DNA of 64,000 nucleotides from Gentiana macrophylla (Eukaryota; Streptophyta; Magnoliopsida; Gentianales; Gentianaceae): assembly GCA_026214975.1 (NCBI GenBank), contig CM047805.1:108681845-108745844 (forward strand), written 5' to 3'. Shown piece after piece: positions 11,736 to 23,537 of this stretch. The translations under genes were made by a program, and so were the position numbers. The notes below the pieces were generated by a model. That model searched no databases, had not been told where the DNA came from, and saw only the letters and a program-made list of their open reading frames with translations. The first letter of the stretch is position 1. The number at the start of each line of letters is the position of its first letter.

Positions 11736-13517
11736 TGATGACGGTCAAATTATACCCGTAAAAGTCATCAACGTTGACCTTAAATCGAGATTAATAATGT
11801 ATATTTCATATTGAATCACTCGTTTATATGTATTATTTAATGTTAAGTGATTATTAATATGATATTGGGTATTTAACTGTTTTTATTATTAAAAGGCCGA
11901 TTATTGTGCTATAAATGTTTATTTTGCAGATCACAACAAATCGGGAGGATTAATGTTAATTAATCAATGGTCTCAAGATAATAGAGAAATAAAATCGGAG
12001 CATTAAACGAAAGGTTAATCAGATCAACACGAAGCGTGCAGTGGGGAGCAAGACAGACGAAGAAAATATTTAAAATGTGCCAAAAATAGGTTCGGTCGAC
12101 CGAGCTTATAGCTTCGGTCGACCGAGTGTGTCATCTCGGTCACTTATCGGATTTTTTTCGTATTTACCTTCAAGATCCTTCATAAGTGGGCGAAACTTCT
12201 ATATAAGCAAGCGACTACGAGAAATTGTAAATCATCCTTCATTCTTTCTTCAATCTTACAATTCATAATATAACTTTGATACGATGTAGAATAATTTGAG
12301 GGTTTCAAAGCAATTTTAAAATTTGCAATATGTAAGCCTTTATTTTCTGTTTCTTTCTTTTAAGTAATTAATCCCTCCCAATTATGCTTTATCGTTTGAA
12401 TTAGTTAATCATAGCTAGATGATGTAGATCTAGGCTATGACGTTAGGGATGTGGCGACTCCTTGTCTATGGGGATCCCATAACCTCACGTCATACACTTA
12501 GTATTTATTCATGAATCTACTTGATTTAATTAATGCGTATCTATGTTAGTTTAAATGAATCTTGTGCAAATTATCTTGTTTTAACTGCTCGTATGATGAA
12601 ATTTGAGAGATATATTCTAAGATGTATTGCAGGTTGAAATCGTTCGGGTGACCGAAAGGTGTCATTCGGTCGACCGAGGCCTTACACTCGGTCGACCGAG
12701 CCCTGTTTCATCGATTATTTCGCCACGTCTTTATGGTAGGATTAGCCTAGTTGAATTTATTATCTCGGTAGGTATGGCTATGGCTACGTTACTCGCTTAG
12801 TTTAATTAAAAGCGTGTAAAAGGAAATACAAATATAAAACTCTTAGGTCGAAACATGAATTGCTCTTCACGGACGTTCAACAATATCTAGGCGAGGTTTA
12901 TATTTGGGAATTGCATGCACTGATTATACATACGTCGAGATTAGCATGAGACTATAACTTGGTAATTGCTAGTTGGACGAGAGCTTGAGTAACCGTTTAG
13001 GAAGTATAAAGCACGCCTAACCATAGGAATGTTGCCTAGATGAGGTGTACGATTAATATCGGCATCCTTAGTGTCGTAAGCGTGCAAGTTATATGAGATG
13101 GATACCAAAAGGTGAAGTCACGTAATGTAGCACGGTGATCAGCAACCTAACCGGTGCTAAGTCAAGTTAAAGAGGATGACTCCCGTAGCCAATCTAAGAT
13201 AGATACAAGCGGATTGTGAGTTAATAAGTTCAGTTTATTATATAAATTATCTAGGTCCAAACGATAAAGACTATAATTATGGAGGTTAATTACGTTGTGT
13301 CGAGTCGTGTCTTTAATTACCTTTCTTGTCTTATGTTGGTCGTAGACCGCCTCTATGTCCTTGACATGTTTAATTAATTGTTTGTATATAAGATGATCCA
13401 CAATTGGTTCCTGTAGGATCGACCTTGATTCACTATAGCTATACTACGATGGGCCTAGTCCTCTTGCTAGTATTGGTTTATGGTGGTCAAGTATAATATA
13501 ACTGATTGACCCGATTA
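11736..13517 (+). repeat. 5' LTR of element E
   Basis: Starts TGATGACGGTCAAATT and ends ACCCGATTA. It contains four copies of the palindrome CGGTCGACCG (near 12093, 12115, 12667 and 12689) and a TATA box TATATAAG at 12200-12207. Open stretches inside it (for example 12077-12268) are not conserved in the other LTR and are not genes. Confidence 0.88.
12200..12207 (+). promoter_or_regulatory. TATA box of element E LTR
   Basis: TATATAAG, repeated in the 3' LTR at 24003-24010, about 75 bp downstream of a pair of CGGTCGACCG palindromes. It is the likely start region of the element RNA. Confidence 0.6.
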
Positions 13518-13523
13518 AGTTTT

Positions 13524-13541
13524 TGGCGCCGTTGCGGGAAC
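13524..13541 (+). other. Primer binding site of element E
   Basis: TGGCGCCGTTGCGGGAAC six bases after the LTR end. The first 13 bases equal the Athila/Tat primer site seen exactly in element H; the following bases differ slightly. Confidence 0.8.
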
Positions 13542-16500
13542 CAACGGTCAATTTTATATATAAATAATTTTCTTATTCATGTCAAGTTTTCATTTTAGAG
13601 TCTGTTTTTGAGTCCTCAAAGGGTTATCGCTATGTGTAAAAATTCCGAATCTGGAGCAATTTGGTTTCGCTCTAGCGAGATCGCCTCTCGTTGCCGAGCC
13701 TGGTTCTATATTTTCGGGACTTCGCATGTCCTGTTTATCCCCGTATGTTTAATCCGTAGGTCCGATAGCGAGATAGGAAACCATGTTAAAATCGATCTAC
13801 GGTCTGTTTTGTTTTTCTCTTGTTTGCGAAACCAGGAAGCAATAATCCAAGTCAATAATTTTTCGCGGGCGTTGAGAAAATAACCCAGCAAACATGTGGA
13901 GCTACGAATCTAAGATGGGAAAAGCGATGGAAGCAATACCTTTAAAGCACAAAGATGGCTCCGAAAAAATTTTAAAGGCTTAAATTCTTCGTGGTACAAT
14001 GTTGAAGGCAAGGTACTACCTTTTTGCTTATGTTTTACTACCTTTTGGTTTTTTATTTGAGCATAAGTTAGCCTATACATGAACCTTAGTATGAATCTTG
14101 GCCCGGAGTGGTTTGTAAGACTAATTTTATTAGTGTGGAAGGTTCTGCCCCAAATCTGTCTCATCTAGAAGGTGTAAGGAAACATGTAGTCGTTGAAAGG
14201 AAGCAGTGAATAAAGAGTTCCTCGTAGTTCTGTTAAAATCTCTTTGTCCTATGCATGAGATTGTTTCTGCGGCCAGGGAGCAACAAATTGTGTAGTTTAA
14301 GCATTCACAATCTAAAGAAGGCGTTGAGTTTTGAGAGAACACCATCTTACGCTTTCGTTGAGTTTTATGGTGATGGCTTCTCGGTGAACCCACCTTAAGC
14401 GAAAACGAGATTACGCTTTGGGTGACAATTTAGAAATCGGAGACTCTTAGTACATGGGTTGGAAATGGTCTAACCATGGGTGGGCGAGTTCAACCGAGCT
14501 TGGCTCAATCGACTCCCCTCCACGTGTGATGTACGTTCTGGTAGATTCAACAAGACTTAGCATAGCCGATAAGCCTTGGGCTAAGCGGGCTTAATCTTGA
14601 CGGATTGGCCTGAATTGTCACATATGTTCCAACGAATAAGGCGGCGTGAAGCTTGCCTACATAACCGACCTTATTCGAGTACTTTGATTCATTGTTTCTT
14701 ATTGTCAAGGCCAAAACCGTAATTTTAACCGAGTTTCTTAAAATTCACTAATTCAAAAGCGAGCCGAGGTAAGAGCTTTGGATAAATGGTATGGATAAAT
14801 GTCGTTTCCTAGGTCTCACAACCAAGGAAGGGTATTAATCCGCAAAAGCAACAAGCCCACCTCTTATAGTGCACGAAGGGTCAAAGTGCAGCGATCCAAG
14901 AATGATAAGCGACAAGGATAATTTTTGGAAAGTCGAAAGTGAGGACTTTAAACTCGTAACTACTTCTTTAAAACCCTTAGGATTTCTTTTTAGGATTTTA
15001 GGTTTTGTTTTCTTTGAGTCAAATAAAAGTAACGTGACATATGTTGAGGTTTTTATTTTGCCGTGTTCGATGGCCATTGGGCTAAGGATGTGCAAAACTT
15101 TTTACTCAATATAGGCCACGTGAAATAGAGTTCCGTAGGAGAGTCAAGAATTGCTAAAGAAAAGGAAATTTAGCAATCCACCTTAAGATGGAGGCATTAA
15201 GAGAATTTGAGAATTACTGAAAATGTAACAGAGAATGATTGGTGTGAACAAGAACAATTTTGGTCAATTTCTAAAACCTTTTAGAAAGGTGATCCAAGTG
15301 AAAATCCAAAGTAGTGTGCAATTCATTCGCAATTATCCTTATCTTTCCCTTTACACTTTTTCACCTTCAAACTTTTCGATCCTCTCACCAATCGCCTAAC
15401 AGTTCACATTTCTAACCATTCTTTCATCGCCTCTCTTTCTTTCCATCCGTTTCACTCTCCCACCCAATCCCATTCCTTTAAACAATTCTCAATCCCAAAA
15501 ACACAATTTCTTACCCACCCCTTTATCTTTCTTTTCTTCCCATCCTTATGTGTATCTTTTTCTAAACCCATCATAGTCTCAACCTCCATTTTGTTTACAC
15601 AATACATATGTGTTATGGAATTTGAAATATTGCTAAGCTTTAATGATTATCTTTTATCATTTTGATTTTCATGATACTAGTTGGGGTAAGTGTAGCTCTG
15701 ACCGTAGCTATATTTTAAGAGTTTTTGGTTCAATCAAAATACAACCTATCTTTCTACTGGAAGTTTTAAATTTCACACTTTTCCGACTATTCCGGCATTT
15801 CTAGATGATATGTTTTGTTCTGAACTATCACACCGATCCGACCTTGTTGATGACGGTTATGACTTTTATGTGATACATTGGGTTATTAGTAATTTCGAGG
15901 AGTAGCTACATCTCCCTAAGTTGTTGATATCCAATGCAAGCGAGAAGTTTCTACGTTAAGTATTTGATTTTATCTTTAGCCAATAGGTCGCATTCAATCT
16001 GTTATAACTTACCAAGTTTCTCTTTTCCTGGATTGAATACCATTTTGATCGAGTCACCCTCGTGTTTTCCCACGTCGGGTAATGCTTTTTGATCTTTGTC
16101 TTCTCCACCCGGTTTTAAGAATATTTAGGCGGTGGAGGTTGTAGATGAAGACCACCATCTTTAGTTGCTTGTTTATTTTTCTTTCTATTTAGTATTTTTC
16201 TTTTTGGTTTCCCTTGTCACTGGTTGTATAAAATAAAGTGGCTTAAACCTGTTTTTAGGTATTTATACCTCATTACGCCACATTATTTTATAACTTCCAT
16301 AGACATGGTATTTGACGGTTTCGTGGAGTTTGTTTGCTTATACAGGATGTGTCTATCTCTCCACGACGTCTTTGAAATTTACTCCGATCTTTTTCCTTTA
16401 CTTGGACCCGTTCCAGAGCTAAGTCTTTTTCTTAAATTCTCATTTTTGTCATTGAGGACAATGCCATGTTTAAGTGGGGGGGGGTAGGAGACTTAGCCAT

Positions 16501-16601
16501 GTTATGTTATAATTGAAAATTGAATGAAACGGCACATGATTGAAAAAATTGAATAAATACCATATTATGTATCTCGTACCCTTAGAATTGTGAGTTCCTA
16601 G
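13542..16601 (+). other. Non-coding interior of element E, left part
   Basis: About 3 kb with no credible protein. The small open frames at 13608-13883, 14869-15114 and 16224-16487 lack known motifs, and overlapping antisense frames are as long. A pyrimidine-rich stretch lies at about 15350-15600. Near the right end, TTGAGGACAATGCC followed by AAGTGGGGGGGGTAGGAG (about 16451-16490) is the characteristic motif found after pol in Athila/Tat elements. The stretch is cut by CACTA element F at 16601. Confidence 0.65.
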
Positions 16602-16780
16602 CACTACAAGAAAAATGGTTTTCAATGACGGGAATTTAATGACGGGCCGAAATTACGTCACTAAATGGTAGTTATAATGACGGGATCTAAATTTTTAATC
16701 CGATTGATGACCAAATATTATTTCCCGTCATTGGTGATCATACTTCCCGTCATTAGTGGTTTGATAAAAGCAATCCTCTC
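16602..16780. repeat. Left terminal and subterminal repeats of CACTA element F
   Basis: Inverted terminal repeat followed by repeated AATGACGGG and its complement CCCGTCATT. In CACTA elements such subterminal repeats are transposase-binding sites; here that role is inferred from position and repetition. Confidence 0.75.
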
Positions 16781-16897
16781 ATTAGTTATACAATGTTTTT
16801 AGGGGTATTAGTTATACAATGTTATTAAATAGATACATATATTTCTAAACCGAAAAGTTCATTAAAATGATATTCATAAAAACAAAAACCCAATCCA

Positions 16898-19606
16898 TTG
16901 TCCCTAACCCTAATTTTCCTCCATAGAATCCAATTCGTACCAAGAGCCTCTAACGTCTTCGTCGTTCTCCAGCCCCTCCATAAGACAGAAATCAATCGGC
17001 CCGCTTCTCATCGTCGACATCCCACACCAGAAGGTCCGGGCGGCAAGGCCCCACTGACTTCCGTACAAAAGCATCAGGGCAGGGGAGCCGTCGCACCGTC
17101 TTATGAGTCTCCACTCCTGTCACCGCCACGATTTACGGGTGACCACTCCAAGCCAAGCATCATGATAGATACTGTAGTGGGAATGGTTGATTTGGGACAG
17201 CCATTTAAATGCTTTATTATAACGAGCTTAAGGAGTTGTATCGAGAAAGAGCTACGAGTTCTTCATACAAGATTCCCACTCTTCACGCCCCTTTAAAAGT
17301 TGATGCCTTTATTCATTTTTTTATAAATGAGGTACTGATTCATGGGTGGATTTTGTTGCTTTAAATTGATACCTTTCGGTTAACTTGCATCATTATATTG
17401 ATGTAGTATATGTATTATTGTTTAGACCATTGAATTTGCTTTATTTTAGGTCAGAGGCTGATACACAGAATAAATGCTGCAGATTCCAACTGAAATCAAA
17501 CTGAACCCTTGACTTAAGCCCTTATATTTTGGTCAAGATGAAGTTCAGAGAAGATTTCACATTGTACTCTGTAAGTCTGTTCAATTCTTTGTAAGTTTTG
17601 TCCATTTCTGGTTTGCTTAAGTTTTTCTAGTTTGTTCGCTACTCTGGTTTAGGTTTGCTTGCGAAATGGAATCTGCTTTGCTGCTTGTTTAAGTGTCTTT
17701 TTCATTTCTCTTCCACACAACACCGCTTCTTCATAAATTGTCCATGGTTTCCTTATTTTACTATGCATTAATTTATGCTAATGTTCTTCGATCGGAGATT
17801 GCTACGGGATAATGAGGCTGAAGTCTCTAAACTGCTGCACGGATAGTTACTAAAAGGCTTTCGATGAACACCGCGAAGTCATAGCAACAACCATGTATTG
17901 TATATCTAATTGCCTTTTTATCTACTGAATGGTTGTTATACCGTGTGGCTTTGTATGGTGTGAAGGTTTACTTCAATCTGAGCTATGTTTTGGTTGTTTC
18001 ATTTTAGGAGAGATAAGTTGTATGGTTTTGCTATAGATATTCAATCTTTTATCTTTATTTTGAATTTATAGAGGATGAAAATATTGATGTGAGTATACCA
18101 TGAATCGCTTAAAGTAGTTACACATCAATCACGTTAGATTGCTTGGAATATTCATTTGTTAATTATTAGTAGTTCTTCGTTGGGTACCGGGAAACTTTTG
18201 TAATCGTTCTTAATTCATAACCATTAGTGTGTGGTATTCATGTCATACGGTTTAGTTTGTCCAATGTCAGGGAGTCAAACGGGGAAATTAACTGACAAAT
18301 CTTTCACTTCCGTTCTTGTTCACACCTCAGACTATTATTTCTTTTACATCCAGTAGCCTCTTTAAGGAAAAGTTCAATTGTCTGTGAAATGGGTTAAGCA
18401 AGGATTGTGTGTCCAATATGTAGCTGGTCATTTATGAGTTTCAACTATCATCAGAAGATATGTTACTGACAAATAGAGTAGTGTATCGATCTATGAAGCA
18501 ATAATGATTGTATACCATTATGCCGAAGACAACTAGAAAGTTGTCATATGGAATATTTACTCAAATATTGTTGAATTCATGGTGCCAATATGGAATCATG
18601 TTCTTTTTCTCTGTTGTGTCATCAACATGAGCTTGTTTCGAAGAGATTTTTGCAGGATTGTCCTTATGATGAAATATCGTTCAGTGTGTATATTAGGTGA
18701 TCTATATTAGCTAGTAGTTCTTTAATCTGTAACCAATATCTCTTGTATTGTTTCTGATTATGTAAAGTTGGTTTCTATAGCGTTCTTTCATTGAATATTT
18801 GTAAATCACTGATACTAACATCTACTCTTTTTCAAAATAAAAATTGAAAAATCATCTTTTCAAATTAAGCTTGCAGGAGCTGAGAATACTATTATGTTTG
18901 ATATTTGCTTTGAGGCTTTTGTGGTAAACAGGATAAATAATATTAGCATGGATATTTCTTTCCATGCTCATTACCAAAGTGTTAGTATTATGTATGTAAA
19001 GCTCTATTTATTTAGGTACTTTGCTACATGTTTTCTTTATCTTTTTTAGTCATTTATTGTTGAATGTTGATGACATTCTAAAAGTTGATTTACGTTTAAT
19101 CATTTTGATTGGCACCAAGATATTAGTGTATGAGTGATAGTTATTGTAGCGGAAGAGCAATACATTGAGTAGTCTATTTGTTATCGATGATTGTTTTGCA
19201 TTGTGTATGTGTGCTTGAATTTATTTGTGTTGGGGATTTAAGCGTGAAAAACGAATGTAGCAGTGAGAACCGGGGATTTTGAAGGTGTGGAAACTCTAGA
19301 ATAAAAAAATCGGGGAATCATGGTTGCAACATCTATTTTTAAGAATGGTGTGCTTCCCCTCCATTTTCCCATAAAAGAAATGAAACCGAGTAGCTAGAAT
19401 TATCAGAATCCTTGATCTTGTAATCTTGTTCCTTTTTACTTGGCATATGAATATGCTTCTACTTTCTTTTCATTTTCCAAAAACAGTTATGGACGTTTTT
19501 CATTTGGTGGTACCTTTTCTTAAACATGTATTATATATGCTTAAGAAGTCCATTATGGTAGTATTATATTTCACTAAATTATATGTCTGCGCTTTCATCT
19601 TATAGG
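16898..19606 (+). other. Interior of CACTA element F, left part, possibly carrying captured exons
   Basis: AT-rich and without a recognisable protein. A GC-richer block at 16930-17290 holds a 132-codon frame of no known family and could be a captured leader exon. Exon-like bordered stretches occur, for example TTTTAG before 17451 and CT|GTAAGTCTG at about 17571. These resemble plant splice sites, but each is only a sequence-level suggestion. Confidence 0.35.
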
Positions 19607-19749
19607 ATGCATAGGCTGCTGGAACATGTTATGAGTATTTTGCTGGCTGATGTAGGCATTAGTGGAACACCCGATGGACAAAACAGACCCGTAGTCAAAG
19701 GAATAGTTGAGCAAAAAAGTATGAGTGGCTTTTGCAAAGTTGTATCGGT
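19607..19749 (+). other. Candidate captured exon inside CACTA element F
   Basis: A segment bordered by TTATAG on the left and TCG|GTAAGTTAG on the right. One frame is open throughout, starting with ATG at 19607 (MHRLLEHVMSILLADVGISG and about 27 more residues up to the donor). Open frame plus good plant-type splice borders, in an otherwise stop-rich region, suggests an exon taken from a host gene. I do not recognise the protein. Confidence 0.35.
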
Positions 19750-22249
19750 AAGTTAGTCTTTCCTTTATTTAATTTCAACAAATAAAACATGTTGGGAAAG
19801 CTGACTTTACTGCCTACAACTTTCTAAGGAGTTATGATGTTATCCTTTAGTATTTAAATGCAGAAGATGTTATCTAAAAAAATTCCCTTATGATAATTTA
19901 TTTGCAATCTATTTTTGAGTTCTTGTTTCTATTTTAATTTGCATCGAGTCTAGTTGCAATATTTGTTTGCATTTTTGTTTATTCAGGTTTTAGTCATGTC
20001 TGCATTAGTTTCTGTGTAGCTTCATTGGTCCCCCGTTGTTTTTGAGTTCCTGTCTGCATTAGGTTCATGTTTTGAGTCTCATTTCATCTGAGTTTGAGTC
20101 CCTGTTTGTGTATCCATGTAGTCTTTCATCTTGGTTTTGGTTTAGGTCTTCAATCTTAGTTCATGTTTGCTTTCTTGTCTTAAGATACTTAAGGTTGGAT
20201 CTTCCATGTCCTAAAGTAATCCGTATTCGGTTGATTCTTTCTTGCATCCATCCTGTCTGGTTTTGTTGAGCGAGAGGTGCATTACGGTCTTGTTTTGTTG
20301 GATAGAGTCGGGTCCATCCTGGTCTCGGTTTTAGTCTTGGTCTTGTGAATCATGTCTTGGTCTTGCATATGCTTTTATTTCATGATCGAGGCTCTGTTTT
20401 GAAGTCCGAACATGTCCAAATCCTTGCTCTAGTGTCTTCTGAGTCTGTCCAGGACATGTTTGACTTTATGCAGGACAAGTCCAGTTTATGTCTAGACATG
20501 TCCGGCTGGTGTATGAGCAATTGCATGAGCATGAAATGATTGATGGGGTGTGGAACAAACATGACTGATATTTAATGATTGATGTGGTGTGGAATTTTCA
20601 GATTGTTGTTTTACCCTCTTAGGAATGAGTTTATTATTTTCATCACCTTTATTATTTGCTATGCTTTTTTAGTTTTACCAAAATGATCCAAGTATGCAAG
20701 AAAACATAACAACATCTGTGATGAAGTTGTTATGAAGGGAAAATAGTGATGGATGTGAATCCTTTATTACTGCTGTAGTATCAATATATATTTCCTCTTC
20801 TAAGATGGTGAGGTCTTTATTGATGCATAAACAGATGGTCTTCATGTTCTATGTGATATATTTACTTTTTGAAAATCATTTTATCTGAAAAGAATGGGCA
20901 CTGGTTGTGGAGTTTAAGTATGTCTCTTTGATATTTATTTGTTAATAAAAGGGATTTATATTTCTTTGAATTCATGCAGGTAATAATACATCACTTCAGA
21001 CTATGGCCAACTCTAGTAATCCACAATCATGATCATCTCGGCTTCATGCAACATCCAACTTTGTGTAAGATTTTAGATAAAAAAAAAGTGGTTGACTATT
21101 TGTCTACCATGTTTTTTATGTATTGAGGATAAAACACTATAATTGAGTTTCATCCGAGTTGAATCAGTATGTTATACCTTTTCCATATGATCCTTATGGT
21201 TGGCCTAAGTCCATTGCCAGTCATGTCTATGTGGTTTAGATATGTTTTATTCATCATGTTGCATAATTTGAATCCATCGTGTTAGAATAAAATTGGCCTT
21301 TGTTTTAGTGGGCTTTCTTTGTTATGAATATGATAATGTTGTTTAGGTGGCGTTAGTCTAGATTTTGTTTGTTAACTTGTTGTTTAATATGCCTTTGATG
21401 AGTTTGTTATGTGCCTAAGTAACAAATAAGCATCGATTTATCTAGCCTTGAATATGAGGTCATCAGTAGTTTGCTTTGTTGTCTGGAAACTACTTAACCG
21501 AATTCTTATATGAAGTTTATGGCATGTTCTATTCATCTAGAGTTAATGTTACCTTATAGTCCGCTTGTTAAAAGCTCTTTAATTAGTTCATGTTTTTAGC
21601 TTTGCTCTTGGAAGTTCTTTATCTAAGTTCCTCTTTGCTTTACGTGAATCGACTTGCACTTGTTTAAGTAGTTCTATTTAAGTATTGACTTGCACTTGCT
21701 CTTGTTATCGCACCGGCATGAAAAGATCGTGAGGTATCTATGGAATACTAAATGTGAGCTCAACAAGGAAGATTGCGAACATTCTTTCGGACAATGCTTG
21801 TTATGTCATGACTTATCATGTATGTTGTAAGTGAGCTTTTTACGTAAGCAAAAATGCAATCCTTGTACTTTTTTTATCGTTGTAGCATGGCCTTGACTCT
21901 ATAAATTCAAAAAGTAGTGTTCATTGGCCCACTTTTACAAGATGGCACATGAATATGCTTGACTTGGTTGGACTTGTTTTGATCGACTTTGTTTTGAGTT
22001 TTTCTATCTTTTGATAGTATCGGTTAAGTAATGTTTGTAAGGTGTAGAATTCCGTTGTCTTGTAAATTTCATTGTGCATTATCACAACTTGTTAGTATGC
22101 TTTCTTGCTTATTTGGATCTTTTGGTTATTGCAGTGCTTATACTAGTAATGCTTGAGTTTTTCTTGTTTATGTTTGGTGAATGGACTTATTTATTGAATA
22201 TATTTATGATGCATAATGATTGGTAATCGTTGCTTAGAGAAGTATGAGA
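19750..22249 (+). other. Interior of CACTA element F, right part
   Basis: No gene is recognised. A G/T-rich tract with loosely repeated TTTGAGT/CTTGGTTTT words occupies about 20020-20470. A further exon-like border (TTCATGCAG, about 20981) precedes a short segment ending near 21075. The rest is AT-rich unique sequence. Confidence 0.4.
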
Positions 22250-22718
22250 GGTATATGACCTAAAATGAGAGGATGTTTCGTCATTGAATCAATGATTTAA
22301 TGAGGGGAAAATTGATCCTACAATGAGCGGATATTTCATCACTAAATCACGATTTAATTAAGGGAAACGACCTTATGGTGAGGGGTTATTTCATCATTAA
22401 ATAATAATTTAATGAGGGAAACCGATCATATAATGAGGGATTTTTCATCATTGAATCATAAATTAGTGAGTGTAATTGATCTAATAGTGAGGGATTAGTT
22501 GTCATTAAAAATAATTTTAATGACAGGAATATCTGATCAATAAATGTGTCTTATAATTAATAAAGGAGCAATTTTCTCATCATTATACACCTTTAACTAG
22601 AGAGGCGATAATAAGGGGCCGATGAGGGGAAATTCCCCTCATTAAAAGTCTTTAATGACGAGAAAATGCCTTTTAATGACGAGAATTCCGCTCATTAAAA
22701 AGCGATTTTCTTGTAGTG
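22250..22718. repeat. Right subterminal repeats and terminal inverted repeat of CACTA element F
   Basis: At least seven imperfect units alternating TAATGAGGG with TTTCATCATTAAAT, then the terminal CTTGTAGTG. The array is longer than at the left end, as is common in CACTA elements. Confidence 0.75.
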
Positions 22719-22721
22719 TAG

Positions 22722-23537
22722 CTAAGAATTGATAGGAAAGGAACCAAGTTTCATGAGTACGTGATCATTTTATACTTATGTTAAGTAAATTTAAGGATAT
22801 TCATGCCCGTTTTTGCAAGTAGTTATTTATTATTCAATTACTCAATCTGTGAATCGAGTATACCGCGCAAATCATAAAAACTAAAGAAATTATGTGTACA
22901 TTGCATAGATGATTGGTTATGTGAACTTAGTATCAATATCTATCTGCTGATGCATTCTTATCTTTTGGCCATTAAAGCAGAGTAATAAGCTTGAGACGTA
23001 CCTGTGTTTTAGCAAAATGTTAGACACTTGGCTTGTAGAGACATTACCAAAGTAGCCCCGCGCTTGTGGTAATATTCGATGCTATACATGATCTAAGATA
23101 GGGGGATACTCTAAAAAGTTTTCTTCCTTGAGATTGATAGTATTTGAAAAATATGAAGAATTGAAGAAATTCAACTTTTAAGAGGCTTTGAGTAGTACTC
23201 GGTCTCAAGTCCAAAATCCTATAGATACGCTCTTGCTTATTGCTCTAGTGCTCAACCATTGCGAGGCATAAGAAGTATGAATCTTTGAGGTTGGTAGGTT
23301 GAGATTGCGAAGTTAGCATAAACTCTAATCTTGCCACGAATATATAAAACTAAATGCATATGCACACATCACTTCGATTCATAGTAAGTAGTGAATAATG
23401 GATATCTTATGAGCATGACTAGTATGAGTTGACTTGAGTTTCTTGTGTAAGTATGATTTGACCAAAGAAAATGTTGTTTCGGGGAATGACTTATTGATGC
23501 TTTGTTCGGGACGATCAAAGTCTAAGTGGGGGGTAGT
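22722..23537 (+). other. Non-coding interior of element E, right part, with polypurine tract
   Basis: About 0.8 kb of non-coding sequence typical of the 3' end of Athila/Tat elements, ending in AAGTGGGGGGTAGT (about 23524-23537), the primer tract directly before the 3' LTR TGATGACGG. No reading frame of interest. Confidence 0.7.

Larger units (their letters stand above)
16602..22718. mobile_element. Element F: non-autonomous CACTA (EnSpm) DNA transposon
   Basis: Termini CACTACAAGAAAA (16602) and TTTTCTTGTAGTG (ending 22718) are perfect inverted repeats over 13 bases. TAG on both sides (16599-16601 and 22719-22721) is the 3-bp target duplication typical of CACTA elements. Subterminal repeats are clear: AATGACGGG/CCCGTCATT units at 16625-16765 and TAATGAGGGG/ATTAATGACGAG units at 22250-22705. 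No transposase frame is present (the longest frame is 132 codons with no known motif), so it depends on another copy. Removing it rejoins element E sequence across GTTCCTAG/CTAAGAATT. Confidence 0.92.

Noticed and set aside
13608..15114. Short frames in the interior of E as accessory genes
   Set aside because: Sense and antisense frames of similar length overlap, with no motif and no homologous counterpart in H.
16898..17296. 132-codon frame in element F as a transposase
   Set aside because: No CACTA transposase motif, far too short, no similarity I can recognise.
20072..20539. G/T-rich tract with two small frames in element F
   Set aside because: Low-complexity repeated words explain the open frames; no domain seen.
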